This document shows positions 7,829 to 16,420 of a stretch of DNA of 64,000 nt, piece after piece; position 1 is the first letter of the stretch; the number at the start of each line of letters is the position of its first letter. Location: positions 248,001-312,000 of the forward strand of contig CAJKUC010000002.1 in the NCBI GenBank assembly GCA_905203015.1. The letters run 5' to 3'. Origin of the DNA: an uncultured Christensenella sp. (GTDB lineage: Bacteria > Bacillota > Clostridia > Christensenellales > Borkfalkiaceae). The position numbers were made by a program, and so were the translations under genes. The notes under the pieces are model-generated. The model saw nothing but the letters and a program-made list of their open reading frames with translations, made no database searches and was not told where the DNA came from.

Positions 7829-10800
7829 TTACGCCTTTTCCAGCGTAAAGGCAACCTTTTCTCCGTTCACGTCCGCTTCTTTCGTAAATCCGCTTTCCGT
7901 GCCGTTTGCCTCTTTCACGCATACGGCAAGCACGTCGGGCGCAAACTTCCCTTCATCCAGCACTTCTTTCGCTTTGCCCGTCGCTTTGTAATACACTTTG
8001 ATGCGATCGGTGACGTCGAAGCCCGCTTCTTTTCTCAGCGTCTGAATTTTCGATACGATCTCGCGTTCGTAGCCTTCTTTGATAAGTCCGGGCGTAAGCG
8101 CGGTGTCGAGCGCCACGGTATAGCCCTTGTCGCACGCCGAAACGAAGCCGGATTTGCTTTCCGTAAAGATCTGCAGATCGTCTTCCGTAAGAAGTACGTC
8201 TCCGTCGGTATCCATCGTATACGTGCCGCCGTTTCGTACGGCGTCCACCACCTTTTTCGTATCGCAGTTGTTCAGAAACGCCGTGATCGCGCCGAGTTTT
8301 TTGCCGTACTTCGGCCCGAGCGTTTTCAGTTGCGGTTTGAGTTTATACGAAATAAATTCGTCCGCGTTCGTCGCTTCGTCGTATTCTTTCACGTTCAGTT
8401 CGTCGAGCACGATTTGTTTCAAGCCCTCGGAAAGCGTTACGTTTCCGGGCGTCACCACGAACATTTTCGCAAGCGGCTGACGATTCTTCACGTTTCCGCC
8501 GTTTCTCGCCGCTCTGCCGAGGTTCACGATATTCAGAACGGCATCCATTCCCGCTTCCAATTCCGCGTCGATATACGATTCGTCCGCTTCGGGGAACGAA
8601 CAAAGATGAACGGATTCGGGCGCGTTTTTGAAGAACGACGGCACCAGATTCTGATATATCTCTTCCGCGATGAACGGCGTGAACGGCGCGGTGAGGCGCG
8701 ACAGCGTTTCCAGAACATGCCACAGCGTGGTGTACGCGGCGGCTTTATCTTCCGTCATTTCGCTGCCCCAGTATCTGTCTCTGCCGCGGCGGACGTACCA
8801 ATTGGAAAGTTCGTCGGTGAAATCCTGCAACGCACGCGCGCTTTCGGTGATTTCGTATTTTTCCAGCCCCGCGTCCACTTTTTTCACAAGCGTATTCAGC
8901 CTGGAAAGAACCCATTTATCCATCAGCGAAAGTTTGCATTTTTTCAGATCGTATTTCGACGGATCGTAATGATCGATATCCGCATACAGGCAGAAAAACG
9001 CATAGGTATTCCAGAGCGTACCCATATATTTTCTCTGCGTTTCGGAAACGGCTTCGGGATAAAATCTCGAAGGAATCCACGGCGCGGAAGACGTGTAGAA
9101 ATACCACCGCACGGCGTCCGCCCCCTGTTTATCGAGCACCGAGAACGGATCCACGACGTTGCCCTTATGTTTGGACATCTTGATTCCGTTCTTATCGTTC
9201 ACGTGCCCCAGCACGATACAGTTTTTAAACGGCGCGCGATCGAAGAGAATCGTGGAAATCACAAGCAGCGTGTAGAACCAGCCGCGCGTCTGATCCACGG
9301 CTTCGGAGATGAAGTCCGCGGGGAACGTCTCGTTGAAAAGATCTGCGTTTTCAAACGGATAATGATACTGCGCGAACGGCATAGAGCCCGAATCGAACCA
9401 GCAATCGATCACTTCGGGCGTGCGTTTCATCGTGCCGCCGCATTTGCCGCATTTGCAGGTGAGATTATCGAGGTACGGGCGGTGCAATTCGATATCGCCC
9501 TTTACGCCGCATTTTTCGCGGAGTTCTTCTTTCGAGCCGATCACTTCGATCGCTCCGCAATCTTCGCACACCCATACGGGCAGCGGAGTGCCCCAGTATC
9601 TGTCGCGCGAGAGTCCCCAGTCGATCACGTTTTCGAGGAAGTTACCCATACGCCCTTCCTTGATCGTCTCGGGCATCCAGTTCACCGAACGGTTTGCGGC
9701 GATCAGCCTGTCTTTCACCGCCGTCACCTTGATAAACCAACTGGAACGCGCGTAATAGATGAGCGGCGTATCGCAACGCCAGCAGAAAGGATACGAATGC
9801 AGGATTTCCACGGATTTCAGAAGCAAGCCGCGTTCTTTCAGATCGGCAAGCACCTTTTCGTCCGCCTCTTTTCCCGAAGCCCCGGTGAGAAAGCCGCAAC
9901 CCGCAGGGAATTTACCCTCTTCGTCGATTAACTGCACTACGGGCAATTCGTATTTTCTGCCCACGCGATAATCGTCCTCGCCGAACGCAGGCGCGATGTG
10001 CACTACGCCCGTACCGTCGGTGAGCGTAACGTACGTATCGCACACCACGTAATACGCCTTTTCGCGGAAACGGAATTTCTCCTTTCCGAACGGATAAAGC
10101 GGCTCGTATTCCAGCCCTTCGTATTCCGCTCCTTTCTTCTTCCCGAGGATTTCGTAGCCGCCTTTTCCCTCTTCGTCCGCCTCTTTATTTCCGAGCACGG
10201 CGGAAAGCAAGCCTTCGGCAAGAATACATTCTTCGCCGCTTTCGTTCATTTTCACGCGCACGTAATCGAACGCGGGATTCATGCAGAGCGCGACGTTGGA
10301 AGGCAACGTCCAGGGCGTAGTCGTCCAGGCGAGAATATACAGATTTTTTTCGCCTTTCACTTTGAATTTCACGTACGCCGTTTTTTGTTTTACGTCTTTA
10401 TACCCCTGCGCCACTTCGTGCGAAGAAAGCGCGGTGCCGCAGCGCGGGCAATACGGCACGATTTTATGCCCCTTATACAGCAGACCTTTTTCGTGCATTT
10501 TTTTCAGCGCCCACCACTCCGATTCGATATAATCGTCGTGATACGTAACGTAAGGATTATCCATATCGCACCAGTACCCCACGCGATCGGACATCTCTTT
10601 CCATTCCGCGGTATACTTCCATACGGATTTTTTACATTCGCCGATGAACGGCTCGATCCCGTACGCCTCGATCTCCGTTTTATGATCGAAGCCCAGTTTC
10701 TTTTCCACTTCCAGTTCCACGGGAAGCCCGTGCGTATCCCAGCCCGCTTTTCTTAAAACGTGCTTGCCTTTCATCGTCTGATAACGGGGAATAATATCCT

Positions 10801-10999
10801 TCATCACGCGCGTTAAAATATGCCCGATATGCGGCTTGCCGTTCGCCGTGGGAGGTCCGTCGTAAAAAGAAAATTCTTCGTGCCCTTCGTTCTTCTTCAC
10901 GCTTTTCCCGAAAATATCGTTCTCGTTCCAGAAGTCGATGACCTTCTTTTCGCGATCGACGAAATTCAGGGAAGTATCCACTTTCTTGTATCCTGCCAT
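7829..10999 (-). CDS. ileS: Isoleucyl-tRNA synthetase
   Basis: A 1056-residue class Ia synthetase that charges tRNA-Ile in the cytoplasm. I place the start at the ATG at 10997-10999 (MAGYKKVDTSLNF) because AAGGAGAA precedes it; the frame runs 44 codons further upstream, but those codons cover the leader terminator. The HIGH motif is at residues 57-60 (GKPHIGH). The KMSKS equivalent is KMSKHKGN near residue 600. Zinc-type cysteines occur in CPRCG and CEDCG. The length and the sequence around the signature motifs fit the eukaryote-like type 2 IleRS, which is typically mupirocin-resistant; resistance here is inference. Expression should be controlled by the upstream T-box. Confidence 0.96.
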   Translation of the reverse strand: MAGYKKVDTSLNFVDREKKVIDFWNENDIFGKSVKKNEGHEEFSFYDGPPTANGKPHIGHILTRVMKDIIPRYQTMKGKHVLRKAGWDTHGLPVELEVEKKLGFDHKTEIEAYGIEPFIGECKKSVWKYTAEWKEMSDRVGYWCDMDNPYVTYHDDYIESEWWALKKMHEKGLLYKGHKIVPYCPRCGTALSSHEVAQGYKDVKQKTAYVKFKVKGEKNLYILAWTTTPWTLPSNVALCMNPAFDYVRVKMNESGEECILAEGLLSAVLGNKEADEEGKGGYEILGKKKGAEYEGLEYEPLYPFGKEKFRFREKAYYVVCDTYVTLTDGTGVVHIAPAFGEDDYRVGRKYELPVVQLIDEEGKFPAGCGFLTGASGKEADEKVLADLKERGLLLKSVEILHSYPFCWRCDTPLIYYARSSWFIKVTAVKDRLIAANRSVNWMPETIKEGRMGNFLENVIDWGLSRDRYWGTPLPVWVCEDCGAIEVIGSKEELREKCGVKGDIELHRPYLDNLTCKCGKCGGTMKRTPEVIDCWFDSGSMPFAQYHYPFENADLFNETFPADFISEAVDQTRGWFYTLLVISTILFDRAPFKNCIVLGHVNDKNGIKMSKHKGNVVDPFSVLDKQGADAVRWYFYTSSAPWIPSRFYPEAVSETQRKYMGTLWNTYAFFCLYADIDHYDPSKYDLKKCKLSLMDKWVLSRLNTLVKKVDAGLEKYEITESARALQDFTDELSNWYVRRGRDRYWGSEMTEDKAAAYTTLWHVLETLSRLTAPFTPFIAEEIYQNLVPSFFKNAPESVHLCSFPEADESYIDAELEAGMDAVLNIVNLGRAARNGGNVKNRQPLAKMFVVTPGNVTLSEGLKQIVLDELNVKEYDEATNADEFISYKLKPQLKTLGPKYGKKLGAITAFLNNCDTKKVVDAVRNGGTYTMDTDGDVLLTEDDLQIFTESKSGFVSACDKGYTVALDTALTPGLIKEGYEREIVSKIQTLRKEAGFDVTDRIKVYYKATGKAKEVLDEGKFAPDVLAVCVKEANGTESGFTKEADVNGEKVAFTLEKA

Positions 11000-11080
11000 T
11001 GCTTTTCTCCTTGCGTTTTTTCTCTCGTTTTTTCCGGATTTCTTCTCTTTCCGCACGTTTTTTGCGGAAACGAATTTTCC

Positions 11081-11121
11081 GAAAAATAAAAATAAGGGCG
11101 TGTTTTGGATAAAACACACCC
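11081..11121 (-). terminator. T-box-controlled terminator before ileS
   Basis: On the minus strand a stem of GGGTGTGTTTT with AAAACACGCCC (11096-11121, one G-U pair) is followed by TTATTTTTATTTTT. It lies 80-120 bases before the ileS start and is the expected off-state structure. The segment just 5' of it contains TGGT, able to pair with the ACCA end of uncharged tRNA-Ile. Confidence 0.75.
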
Positions 11122-11340
11122 ACCAAAACAAACGATCATTTGCTCCGCGTGATGACGGCGCGGATTTCCCGTACCCGATTACGCGCGATCGACGTTTTTC
11201 ATCTCTTTAAAAAACGTTGCGTCCGTTTCGTCGGATCGGCTCGGAGGCGATTTCTGCGAAAATCCTGCTTCTTCCCTCTCAGCATTTCGGGAAGTTCTCT
11301 GTAAAGCGGTACTCTTCCGGGCGTTGTCCTCTTCATTGCC
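11081..11340 (-). ncRNA. T-box leader (isoleucine) of ileS
   Basis: Reading the minus strand, the Stem I landmarks appear in order: AGAGTAC (E-loop or S-turn), then ACAGAGA, then a CTTCCC/GGGAAG hairpin whose loop contains GCTGAGA (apical loops). They continue to GAAATCGCCTCCGAG, where the specifier codon is ATC at 11249-11251, an isoleucine codon that matches the downstream gene. A terminator with T-tract follows. The canonical T-box sequence is poorly conserved; the best candidate for tRNA acceptor pairing is TGGT at about 11122-11128. Uncharged tRNA-Ile should stabilise the antiterminator and switch ileS on. Confidence 0.8.
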
Positions 11341-11438
11341 TTTCTGTGATTTAATTGTGATTTTTTTATCGCCGCGCCGCCGCATTGTGCATGTTTCTTT
11401 GAAAACGCCGATTGCGCCGATCGCGGTTTGTATTCTAC

Positions 11439-11467
11439 ATTATATCCCGTTTTTCCGTTTTTGTAAA
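11439..11467 (-). promoter_or_regulatory. Sigma-A promoter of the ileS T-box transcript
   Basis: Minus strand TTTACA (11462-11467), a 17-base spacer and a perfect TATAAT (11439-11444). Transcription would start near 11432, about 90 bases before the T-box Stem I. Confidence 0.8.
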
Positions 11468-11558
11468 GCGTTTGCATCGGGATTTTTTCGTTTCCGAAGC
11501 GTTTTTCTGCCCTATTATTTCGGTATTTTGCTTTTTCGTTCCGTTTTTTACGGCGTTT

Positions 11559-11789
11559 TCAGCAGAACAATCCCCGCCGATTTTCCACGGAAAGCACCTC
11601 GAAGCCTTCTTTTTCCACCGCCGCGCGAAGCGTTTCGTCGCTGACGGAAGAAAGAATTTCCACAAAAATCGTGTTGCGCTTCACATCGGATCTCGCCTTT
11701 AAAACGCCGTCTTTCAGTTCCAGCGCTTCCGAAAGCCGCTCTCCGCAAAGCGCGCAGCACAGATCTTTTACTCTGATTACTTTTTTCAT
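11559..11789 (-). CDS. Small heavy-metal-associated-like (ferredoxin-fold) protein
   Basis: A 76-residue protein that looks like a stand-alone heavy-metal-associated domain. It starts MKKVIRVKDL and then has a CCALC cluster where copper chaperones carry CxxC. The alternating pattern continues through GVLKARSDVKRNTIFVEI (second strand) to GFEVLSVENRRG. I chose the ATG at 11787-11789 over an in-frame TTG six bases upstream. It lies between aspS and the ileS promoter, on the same strand as both, 23 bases after aspS. The bound metal is unknown. Alternatively, it could be a non-metal ferredoxin-like domain. Confidence 0.65.
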   Translation of the reverse strand: MKKVIRVKDLCCALCGERLSEALELKDGVLKARSDVKRNTIFVEILSSVSDETLRAAVEKEGFEVLSVENRRGLFC

Positions 11790-11812
11790 AGCCAAAGCCC
11801 GATTTCGCGGCG

Positions 11813-13144
11813 TTACGGCGTAACGCGATTGATATCGCGGGGGAACATTGCGGCTTCGCGCACGTTTTTGAAGCCGAGAAGATGCATCGTAAGCCGTTCG
11901 AGCCCGATGCCCAGTCCGCCGTGAGGAGGCGCGCCGTATTTATGCAGCATAAGATAGGTGTCGAATTGTTCGGGATCCATGCCGAGCCTCTTCATCTTTT
12001 CCACCTGCTCGTTGTAATCGTGCACGCGCTGCCCGCCCGAAGTGATTTCGAGCCCTCTGAACAGCAGATCGAACGAAAGCGTATATTCGGGATCTTCGGG
12101 ATCGTCCATCGTGTAGAACGGACGTTTTTTCGAGGGATAATGCGTTACGAAAATAAAATCGGAATTGAATTTCTTTTTCGCGTATTTTCCAAGCATTTCC
12201 TCTTCCGCGGGATCGAAATCTTTCATATCCGTAGGCTGATATTTGAATTGCTTCATAATCACTTCTTTCGCGTCCATAAAACGGATCGTGGGAATTTCCG
12301 TGATTTCGGGAATATCCGCATGCAGAAGAGCCACTTCGTTCGCATATTCCGTTTTCAGAAGGTTCATGATATATTTCAACGCGCCCGTTTCCATATTCAT
12401 GATGTCCTCGAACGAATCGATGAATCCCATCTCGAAGTCCATCGAAATATATTCGTTGAGATGGCGCGACGTATCATGATGTTCCGCGCGGAACACGGGG
12501 GCAATCTCGAACACCCGTTCGTACACGCCCACCAGCGCCTGCTTGTAAAGTTGGGGCGATTGCGCAAGATACACTTGCTTTCCGAAATAGTCCAGTTTGA
12601 ACACGTTCGTGCCGCCTTCCGCGCCCGCGAAATTGATCTTCGGCGTATGCACTTCCGTGAAATTCCGGCTCGTTAAAAATTCGCGGAATCCGCGCTGGAT
12701 TCCTTCCTGAATCTTAAAGATCGCGCGTTCGCGGGGATTTCTCAGCGTAACGGGGCGATAATCGAGATTGGTGTTCAGATCGCACTGCACCTGCTTTTTC
12801 GTAATCACTACGGGCGAAATCGCGGCGGGATGCGACAAAATTTCTATATCGTGAATCTGTAATTCGTAGCGTTTCGAGCCGTCTTTCGCCTCTCCCGCCA
12901 CTACTTTTCCCGTCACCTTCACCGCGCACTCTTCCTTGAGTTCGGGAGGCATACGATAAGAGGAAAATTCCTCGGAATATACGCATTGCACCGTTTCGCG
13001 CGCCGTGCGAAGAATAACGAACGCAAAATCCGACATCATGCGGATATTGTGCACCGTACCTTTGATCGTGACTATCTCGTTTTCGTGTTTTCCGAAATCC
13101 GCGAAGTCCACCGTGTTCTTTCTAATCTCACCAGTGATCGCCAT
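11813..13144 (-). CDS. aspS: Archaeal-type aspartyl-tRNA synthetase
   Basis: A 443-residue class IIb synthetase. An N-terminal OB-fold anticodon-binding domain (about residues 15-110) is followed by the catalytic core. Motif 2 reads FRAEHHDTSRHLNE, the ITSGGQR segment is near residue 365, and motif 3 GIGLERL is near the end. It lacks the large bacterial GAD insertion, so it belongs to the shorter archaeal or eukaryotic type also found in many Clostridia. Such enzymes are often non-discriminating and also make Asp-tRNA-Asn for amidation by GatCAB; whether this one does cannot be read here. No T-box was found upstream. GGAGAG precedes the ATG. Confidence 0.93.
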   Translation of the reverse strand: MAITGEIRKNTVDFADFGKHENEIVTIKGTVHNIRMMSDFAFVILRTARETVQCVYSEEFSSYRMPPELKEECAVKVTGKVVAGEAKDGSKRYELQIHDIEILSHPAAISPVVITKKQVQCDLNTNLDYRPVTLRNPRERAIFKIQEGIQRGFREFLTSRNFTEVHTPKINFAGAEGGTNVFKLDYFGKQVYLAQSPQLYKQALVGVYERVFEIAPVFRAEHHDTSRHLNEYISMDFEMGFIDSFEDIMNMETGALKYIMNLLKTEYANEVALLHADIPEITEIPTIRFMDAKEVIMKQFKYQPTDMKDFDPAEEEMLGKYAKKKFNSDFIFVTHYPSKKRPFYTMDDPEDPEYTLSFDLLFRGLEITSGGQRVHDYNEQVEKMKRLGMDPEQFDTYLMLHKYGAPPHGGLGIGLERLTMHLLGFKNVREAAMFPRDINRVTP

Positions 13145-13377
13145 AACTAACCGCTCTCCGTTTGTTGCGTTCCGCTTCCGTTCGCAAAATTCGTTTTCCG
13201 TCGGAAATTCTTTGCGGAAAGCGCCGTTTTACGATCCTCTTTTCTGCGGACGTAACCGCGGAAACGGAACGAATATTTTTACTTTTCTATTTTAATCCGT
13301 TTAGCGAAAAAAAGCAAGAAAATTACGGCGGTTTTGCGGAAAGTTTTCCGATTTTTCTTATTTGCGCCCCCGTTTCC

Positions 13378-13406
13378 TTGACAGAGCGGGAAAAAATACG
13401 TATAAT
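13378..13406 (+). promoter_or_regulatory. Strong sigma-A promoter of the 6S RNA
   Basis: TTGACA (13378-13383), a 17-base spacer and TATAAT (13401-13406): both boxes match consensus perfectly. Transcription should start near 13412. Confidence 0.88.
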
Positions 13407-13411
13407 AGACG

Positions 13412-13615
13412 GGAAGTCTGCGGTGTACGGAGTCCGGAAAAACGTAATCCACGTCATATATAAGGGAGTTTACGTTCGGGCGGATAGGCAAGGTCTGTTT
13501 CAACCCACGGTCTGATGCGGTTGTGTTACAACGGAAAGCCCGACGTCGTCCGACGGGGCACCCACCTGCGAGAATGCGGGTTTCACCTTTTCGGGGTGCG
13601 GCACAGGCGGATTTT
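13412..13615 (+). ncRNA. ssrS: 6S RNA
   Basis: A roughly 200-base transcript directly after a consensus promoter, with no credible protein. The ends can pair to form the closing stem: GTCTGC plus GTGT near the 5' end with GCAC and GGCGGAT near the 3' end, separated by a small internal loop. The stretch GGGGCACCCACCTGCG followed by GGGTTTCACC matches my recollection of Firmicute 6S RNAs, and T-rich DNA follows. 6S RNA binds the housekeeping RNA polymerase holoenzyme as a promoter mimic. The assignment comes from pattern recognition, not a covariance-model search; an RNase P or SRP RNA seems excluded because their conserved cores are absent. Confidence 0.72.
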
Positions 13616-13846
13616 CACTTTTGTTTTCAACGCGGGCGGCAGTCTGCGTTTTTTTGTGTATTTTTCGGTTTTTCTTCCGTGCCTCTTTTCCGTTTTTGAT
13701 TCGTTTTTTCTTGTTTCCGTTGCCGTTGTATGCTTTTTTCTATTGTTCGTCGTGACGGCTGTTGTTTTTAAAACAAACGACGCAAAGAAATCGATTCTCC
13801 GCGCCGCCCGTTTAACGATATTCAGTTTTGCTTCGGAAAAGAATCG
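13616..13846. other. T-rich intergenic stretch, no gene recognised
   Basis: Between the 6S RNA and the small YjzC-like gene. The plus strand is rich in T, and its open frame gives only F/V/L-rich sequence starting inside the 6S RNA. I see no supported gene. GGCTGTTGTTTTTAAAACAAACG contains a short inverted repeat. Confidence 0.4.
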
Positions 13847-13996
13847 TCAGCCGTAGTATTCGTACTGCAGTTTTTCGGGCAATACGGGCATCGTATCGCC
13901 CGCGTCGGCAAACGCATTGCCGTACGTCTTGCCGTCGTAATCCACGATTTTATATTCTCCCCTTATAGGACAAACGTCCCCTCCGTGTAATATCAT
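13847..13996 (-). CDS. YjzC-like small protein, 49 residues
   Basis: A short frame from ATG (13994-13996) to TGA, encoding a protein with a G-D-x-C-P-x-x-G-x-Y start (GGDVCPIRGEYKIVDYDG), then GDTMP and a terminal YEYYG. The spacing of Gly-Pro-Gly-Tyr, Gly, GD-x-x-P and a final Tyr resembles the small YjzC-type family of Firmicutes, whose role is unknown. No clean ribosome binding site precedes the ATG. An in-frame GTG with AGGGGAG upstream would give a 33-residue form. Its 5' end overlaps a hairpin (13970-14017). It lies between the 6S RNA and the PrsA-like gene. Confidence 0.5.
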   Translation of the reverse strand: MILHGGDVCPIRGEYKIVDYDGKTYGNAFADAGDTMPVLPEKLQYEYYG

Positions 13997-14021
13997 CGTA
14001 CACGAGTATGGGACGTTTTTC
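13970..14021 (+). terminator. Hairpin with T-rich 3' side on the plus strand
   Basis: AACGTCCC pairs with GGGACGTT, with a nested GTGTA/TACAC stem; TTTTTCTTTCTTTT follows on the plus strand. It overlaps the start of the small minus-strand protein. It could end plus-strand readthrough from the 6S RNA promoter or act as a leader hairpin on the minus strand. Confidence 0.4.
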
Positions 14022-14075
14022 TTTCTTTTATTCTGTTTTCCGCCGAATTTTATCCGCCGTTCCCGTTTTTCGGGA

Positions 14076-16259
14076 TCAGTTATCCATATCGAGCAGATCC
14101 TGATAACGAGCCGTGTAATATTTCACCGCCGTATCCGTCTTGTAATCGGTGAGAAGACGTTCCTGCACGATCGAAGAATTTTCGTCCTGCGCGGCGCTCT
14201 TCAAAGATTCGTAGAAGTACTTCGCGAACGTATCGTCTTTATATTCGCCCTTTTCGTTCTTGTTTCCTTCGTTGAAAATCGTTTCCGCTTCGCCGTAAAC
14301 GCTACCCGTCTTATAGGCGTAGTTGCAATACATGATATGCCAGCCGTAATCGGTAAGGCATACGGTGAACGTACCCGCGCCGCCCTTCACCGCTTCTTTC
14401 GCGGCATAGGCGAATTCTTTCACGAACGTTTCGTCGCAATCGGGCGTAACGGTGTAGCCGATATACGTATTGATCGAGCCCGTATCCGTACCGAACGCAA
14501 AGATAAATTCGTTCATTGTGGTGACGGCTTTATACTGCTCGGAGCCCTTCACGAAATAATCGTTCAGGGAAACGTTGCCGAGCCCTTCTACTTTGCCCTG
14601 ATAATACATGAAATCTTTATAATCGAATTCGTTATCGGTGACGGTGAAGCCCGTGGTTTTATACGAAGAAACTTTCGAGCCCGTTACGTTCAGATTCGTG
14701 GAATGAGCGAGTTCCGCTTTCAGATATTCGATAAACGTATCGATATTTCTGAAATTCTCGTTATCGATACGGGAATCCACTTTCGTGATTCTTCCTTTTT
14801 CGTCCGTTTCCACCGTGCCCATGAACGGGTATGCGCCCGAATAATGCGCAGCGGATTCGTAACGAGTTTTATCGGAATATTTGCCGAAGAAAGTCCATAC
14901 GCCCGTGTTTTCGTCCTTTTCGGCATAATTCGAGGATTTCGTATTCGAGAACCAGGAAGTACGCTGATCTTCGGGCTTCACGTTCAGCGCCGCAAGCGCG
15001 CGCGCTTCGTAATAATCGCTTTGCGCCTTCACCTTTTCCGCCGTTTTATCCGTTGCCGCGTCGGCGATTTTCTTCGTGGCGGAAATCGTCTGCGAATCGT
15101 GCGCCGAGAAAGGAATCAGAAGATTGTATACGTAGCCGTACGTATTGTCTTCCGCCGTTTCGGGAACGTACAGAACGAATTTGCTTGCCGAAAGCGAGCC
15201 GATCGCGGACTCGAAATTATCGATGTTTTCATCGTACGATTTCTTCTGCGCCGCATACATTTCCTTATAGCGCGCGCGAAGATATTCGTCGTCGAGTTTC
15301 GCCGTAGCCGTTTCGTTCAGATCGTCGGAAAATTTCGTGATCAGAGATTGTTCCAACTGGGAAAGAAGTTCCACGTAGTAGTAATCCACTTCGAGGAAAT
15401 CCGTCGTCTTGATTTCGTCCGCGTCGATCAGCCCGTTGGATACGAGATTCGTAAGGAACTGATTATACGCCGAAATTCTGGAACGAGTGGTGGAATTTTC
15501 CGCTTTTTCGTATCCCGGGCAGGAATCGGGCGTATTGTAACCCGTATAAATTTCGTAATCTTTCACGTAATAATCGGATTTTTCCTTATTGACGTTCGTG
15601 GGAACGGCACGCGTCGTTTCGTCCGCGCCTTCGATCGAATCGTCGTCGCCGTCTTTCGTGCGGATAAAACTCGTTTCCGAAGAATCGAGCGAAGAATTCA
15701 CCGCCTTTTTAAGATTGTATACGGCGCGATCGTATTCGTTATCGTCCTCCGCCGCGGTGCCGCCGTCGGTAAGGAAATATTTGATCGTGAGGATCTGCGT
15801 TCTCTTCACGGATTCCACGTTTTTGAATTCGCTCTCCTGCGTTTTCATGTATTCTTCGTAGCCGTTTACGGTGAACGTATCGTCCTTTTCGTCGAGGAAA
15901 TAGGTCATCGCGTACTGCACGGTGATTTTACGCGCCACCAGCGTATCCATCAGTTTATTGAACGTATCTTTGTACGTCGCCCCGTTCTGTACGGACGAAT
16001 ATCCCGAAGAAAGGAATGCGGAAACGAGATCGCGCTTATAAATATCGCCGTTGCTCTTTTCCACCACCGATTTATATTTTTCGTATTTTCCGCCCGAAGC
16101 GAACTGCTCCGTATTCGTGATATCCACCGTTGCCACGACGCGGGACATATCCGCTTCGTTATCCGTTTTGATCATGCTGTCGCAACCCGTCGCCGCCGCC
16201 GCAAAAGAGGCGCACAAGAGCGCGATCGCCGTTTTCTTAACCGTCTTTTTACCGTTCAT
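14076..16259 (-). CDS. PrsA/SurA-like foldase lipoprotein
   Basis: 727 residues. A lipoprotein signal peptide ends at AAATGC, so Cys26 should be lipidated and the protein held on the outer face of the membrane. Residues about 75-120 (IYKRDLVSAFLSS to LMDTLVARKITVQYAM) look like the helical chaperone region of SurA or PrsA. A parvulin-like end is recognisable near residue 650 (GTFTVCLTDYGWHIMYCNY), matching the usual TxxGWHI motif. Between them is a long diverged region, so isomerase activity is uncertain. It follows mfd on the same strand, and prsA-type genes follow mfd in many Clostridia. That context is strong support. Confidence 0.75.
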   Translation of the reverse strand: MNGKKTVKKTAIALLCASFAAAATGCDSMIKTDNEADMSRVVATVDITNTEQFASGGKYEKYKSVVEKSNGDIYKRDLVSAFLSSGYSSVQNGATYKDTFNKLMDTLVARKITVQYAMTYFLDEKDDTFTVNGYEEYMKTQESEFKNVESVKRTQILTIKYFLTDGGTAAEDDNEYDRAVYNLKKAVNSSLDSSETSFIRTKDGDDDSIEGADETTRAVPTNVNKEKSDYYVKDYEIYTGYNTPDSCPGYEKAENSTTRSRISAYNQFLTNLVSNGLIDADEIKTTDFLEVDYYYVELLSQLEQSLITKFSDDLNETATAKLDDEYLRARYKEMYAAQKKSYDENIDNFESAIGSLSASKFVLYVPETAEDNTYGYVYNLLIPFSAHDSQTISATKKIADAATDKTAEKVKAQSDYYEARALAALNVKPEDQRTSWFSNTKSSNYAEKDENTGVWTFFGKYSDKTRYESAAHYSGAYPFMGTVETDEKGRITKVDSRIDNENFRNIDTFIEYLKAELAHSTNLNVTGSKVSSYKTTGFTVTDNEFDYKDFMYYQGKVEGLGNVSLNDYFVKGSEQYKAVTTMNEFIFAFGTDTGSINTYIGYTVTPDCDETFVKEFAYAAKEAVKGGAGTFTVCLTDYGWHIMYCNYAYKTGSVYGEAETIFNEGNKNEKGEYKDDTFAKYFYESLKSAAQDENSSIVQERLLTDYKTDTAVKYYTARYQDLLDMDN

Positions 16260-16420
16260 TCGTTTTTGCTCCGATTTGATTTCCGTCGGCGTACTTTTCC
16301 CGCTTTTTCCGCAACCGCTCGCGAAAAAAGGGCAGAAAGCCGCTTATAGTATTCAACAGTTTCTATTATAACCCGTTTTTACGCAAAAAGCAACCGTTTT
16401 TTATGAAAAAATCGTGGTTA

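Noticed and set aside
11199..11477. A 92-codon frame upstream of ileS
   Set aside because: It overlaps the promoter and the T-box leader, whose structural elements explain this sequence better.
13145..13380. T-box leader for aspS
   Set aside because: No Stem I landmarks, specifier or terminator were found upstream of the start.
13515..13856. A 113-codon plus-strand frame after the 6S promoter
   Set aside because: It starts inside the 6S RNA and its product is a run of F, V, L and S from T-rich DNA. There is no ribosome binding site.
14337..16349. A 670-codon open frame antisense to the PrsA-like gene
   Set aside because: It is very rich in Arg, Phe and Ile, has no ribosome binding site and mirrors codon bias of the real gene on the other strand. 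Similar long antisense frames occur opposite ileS, the surface protein and other genes.
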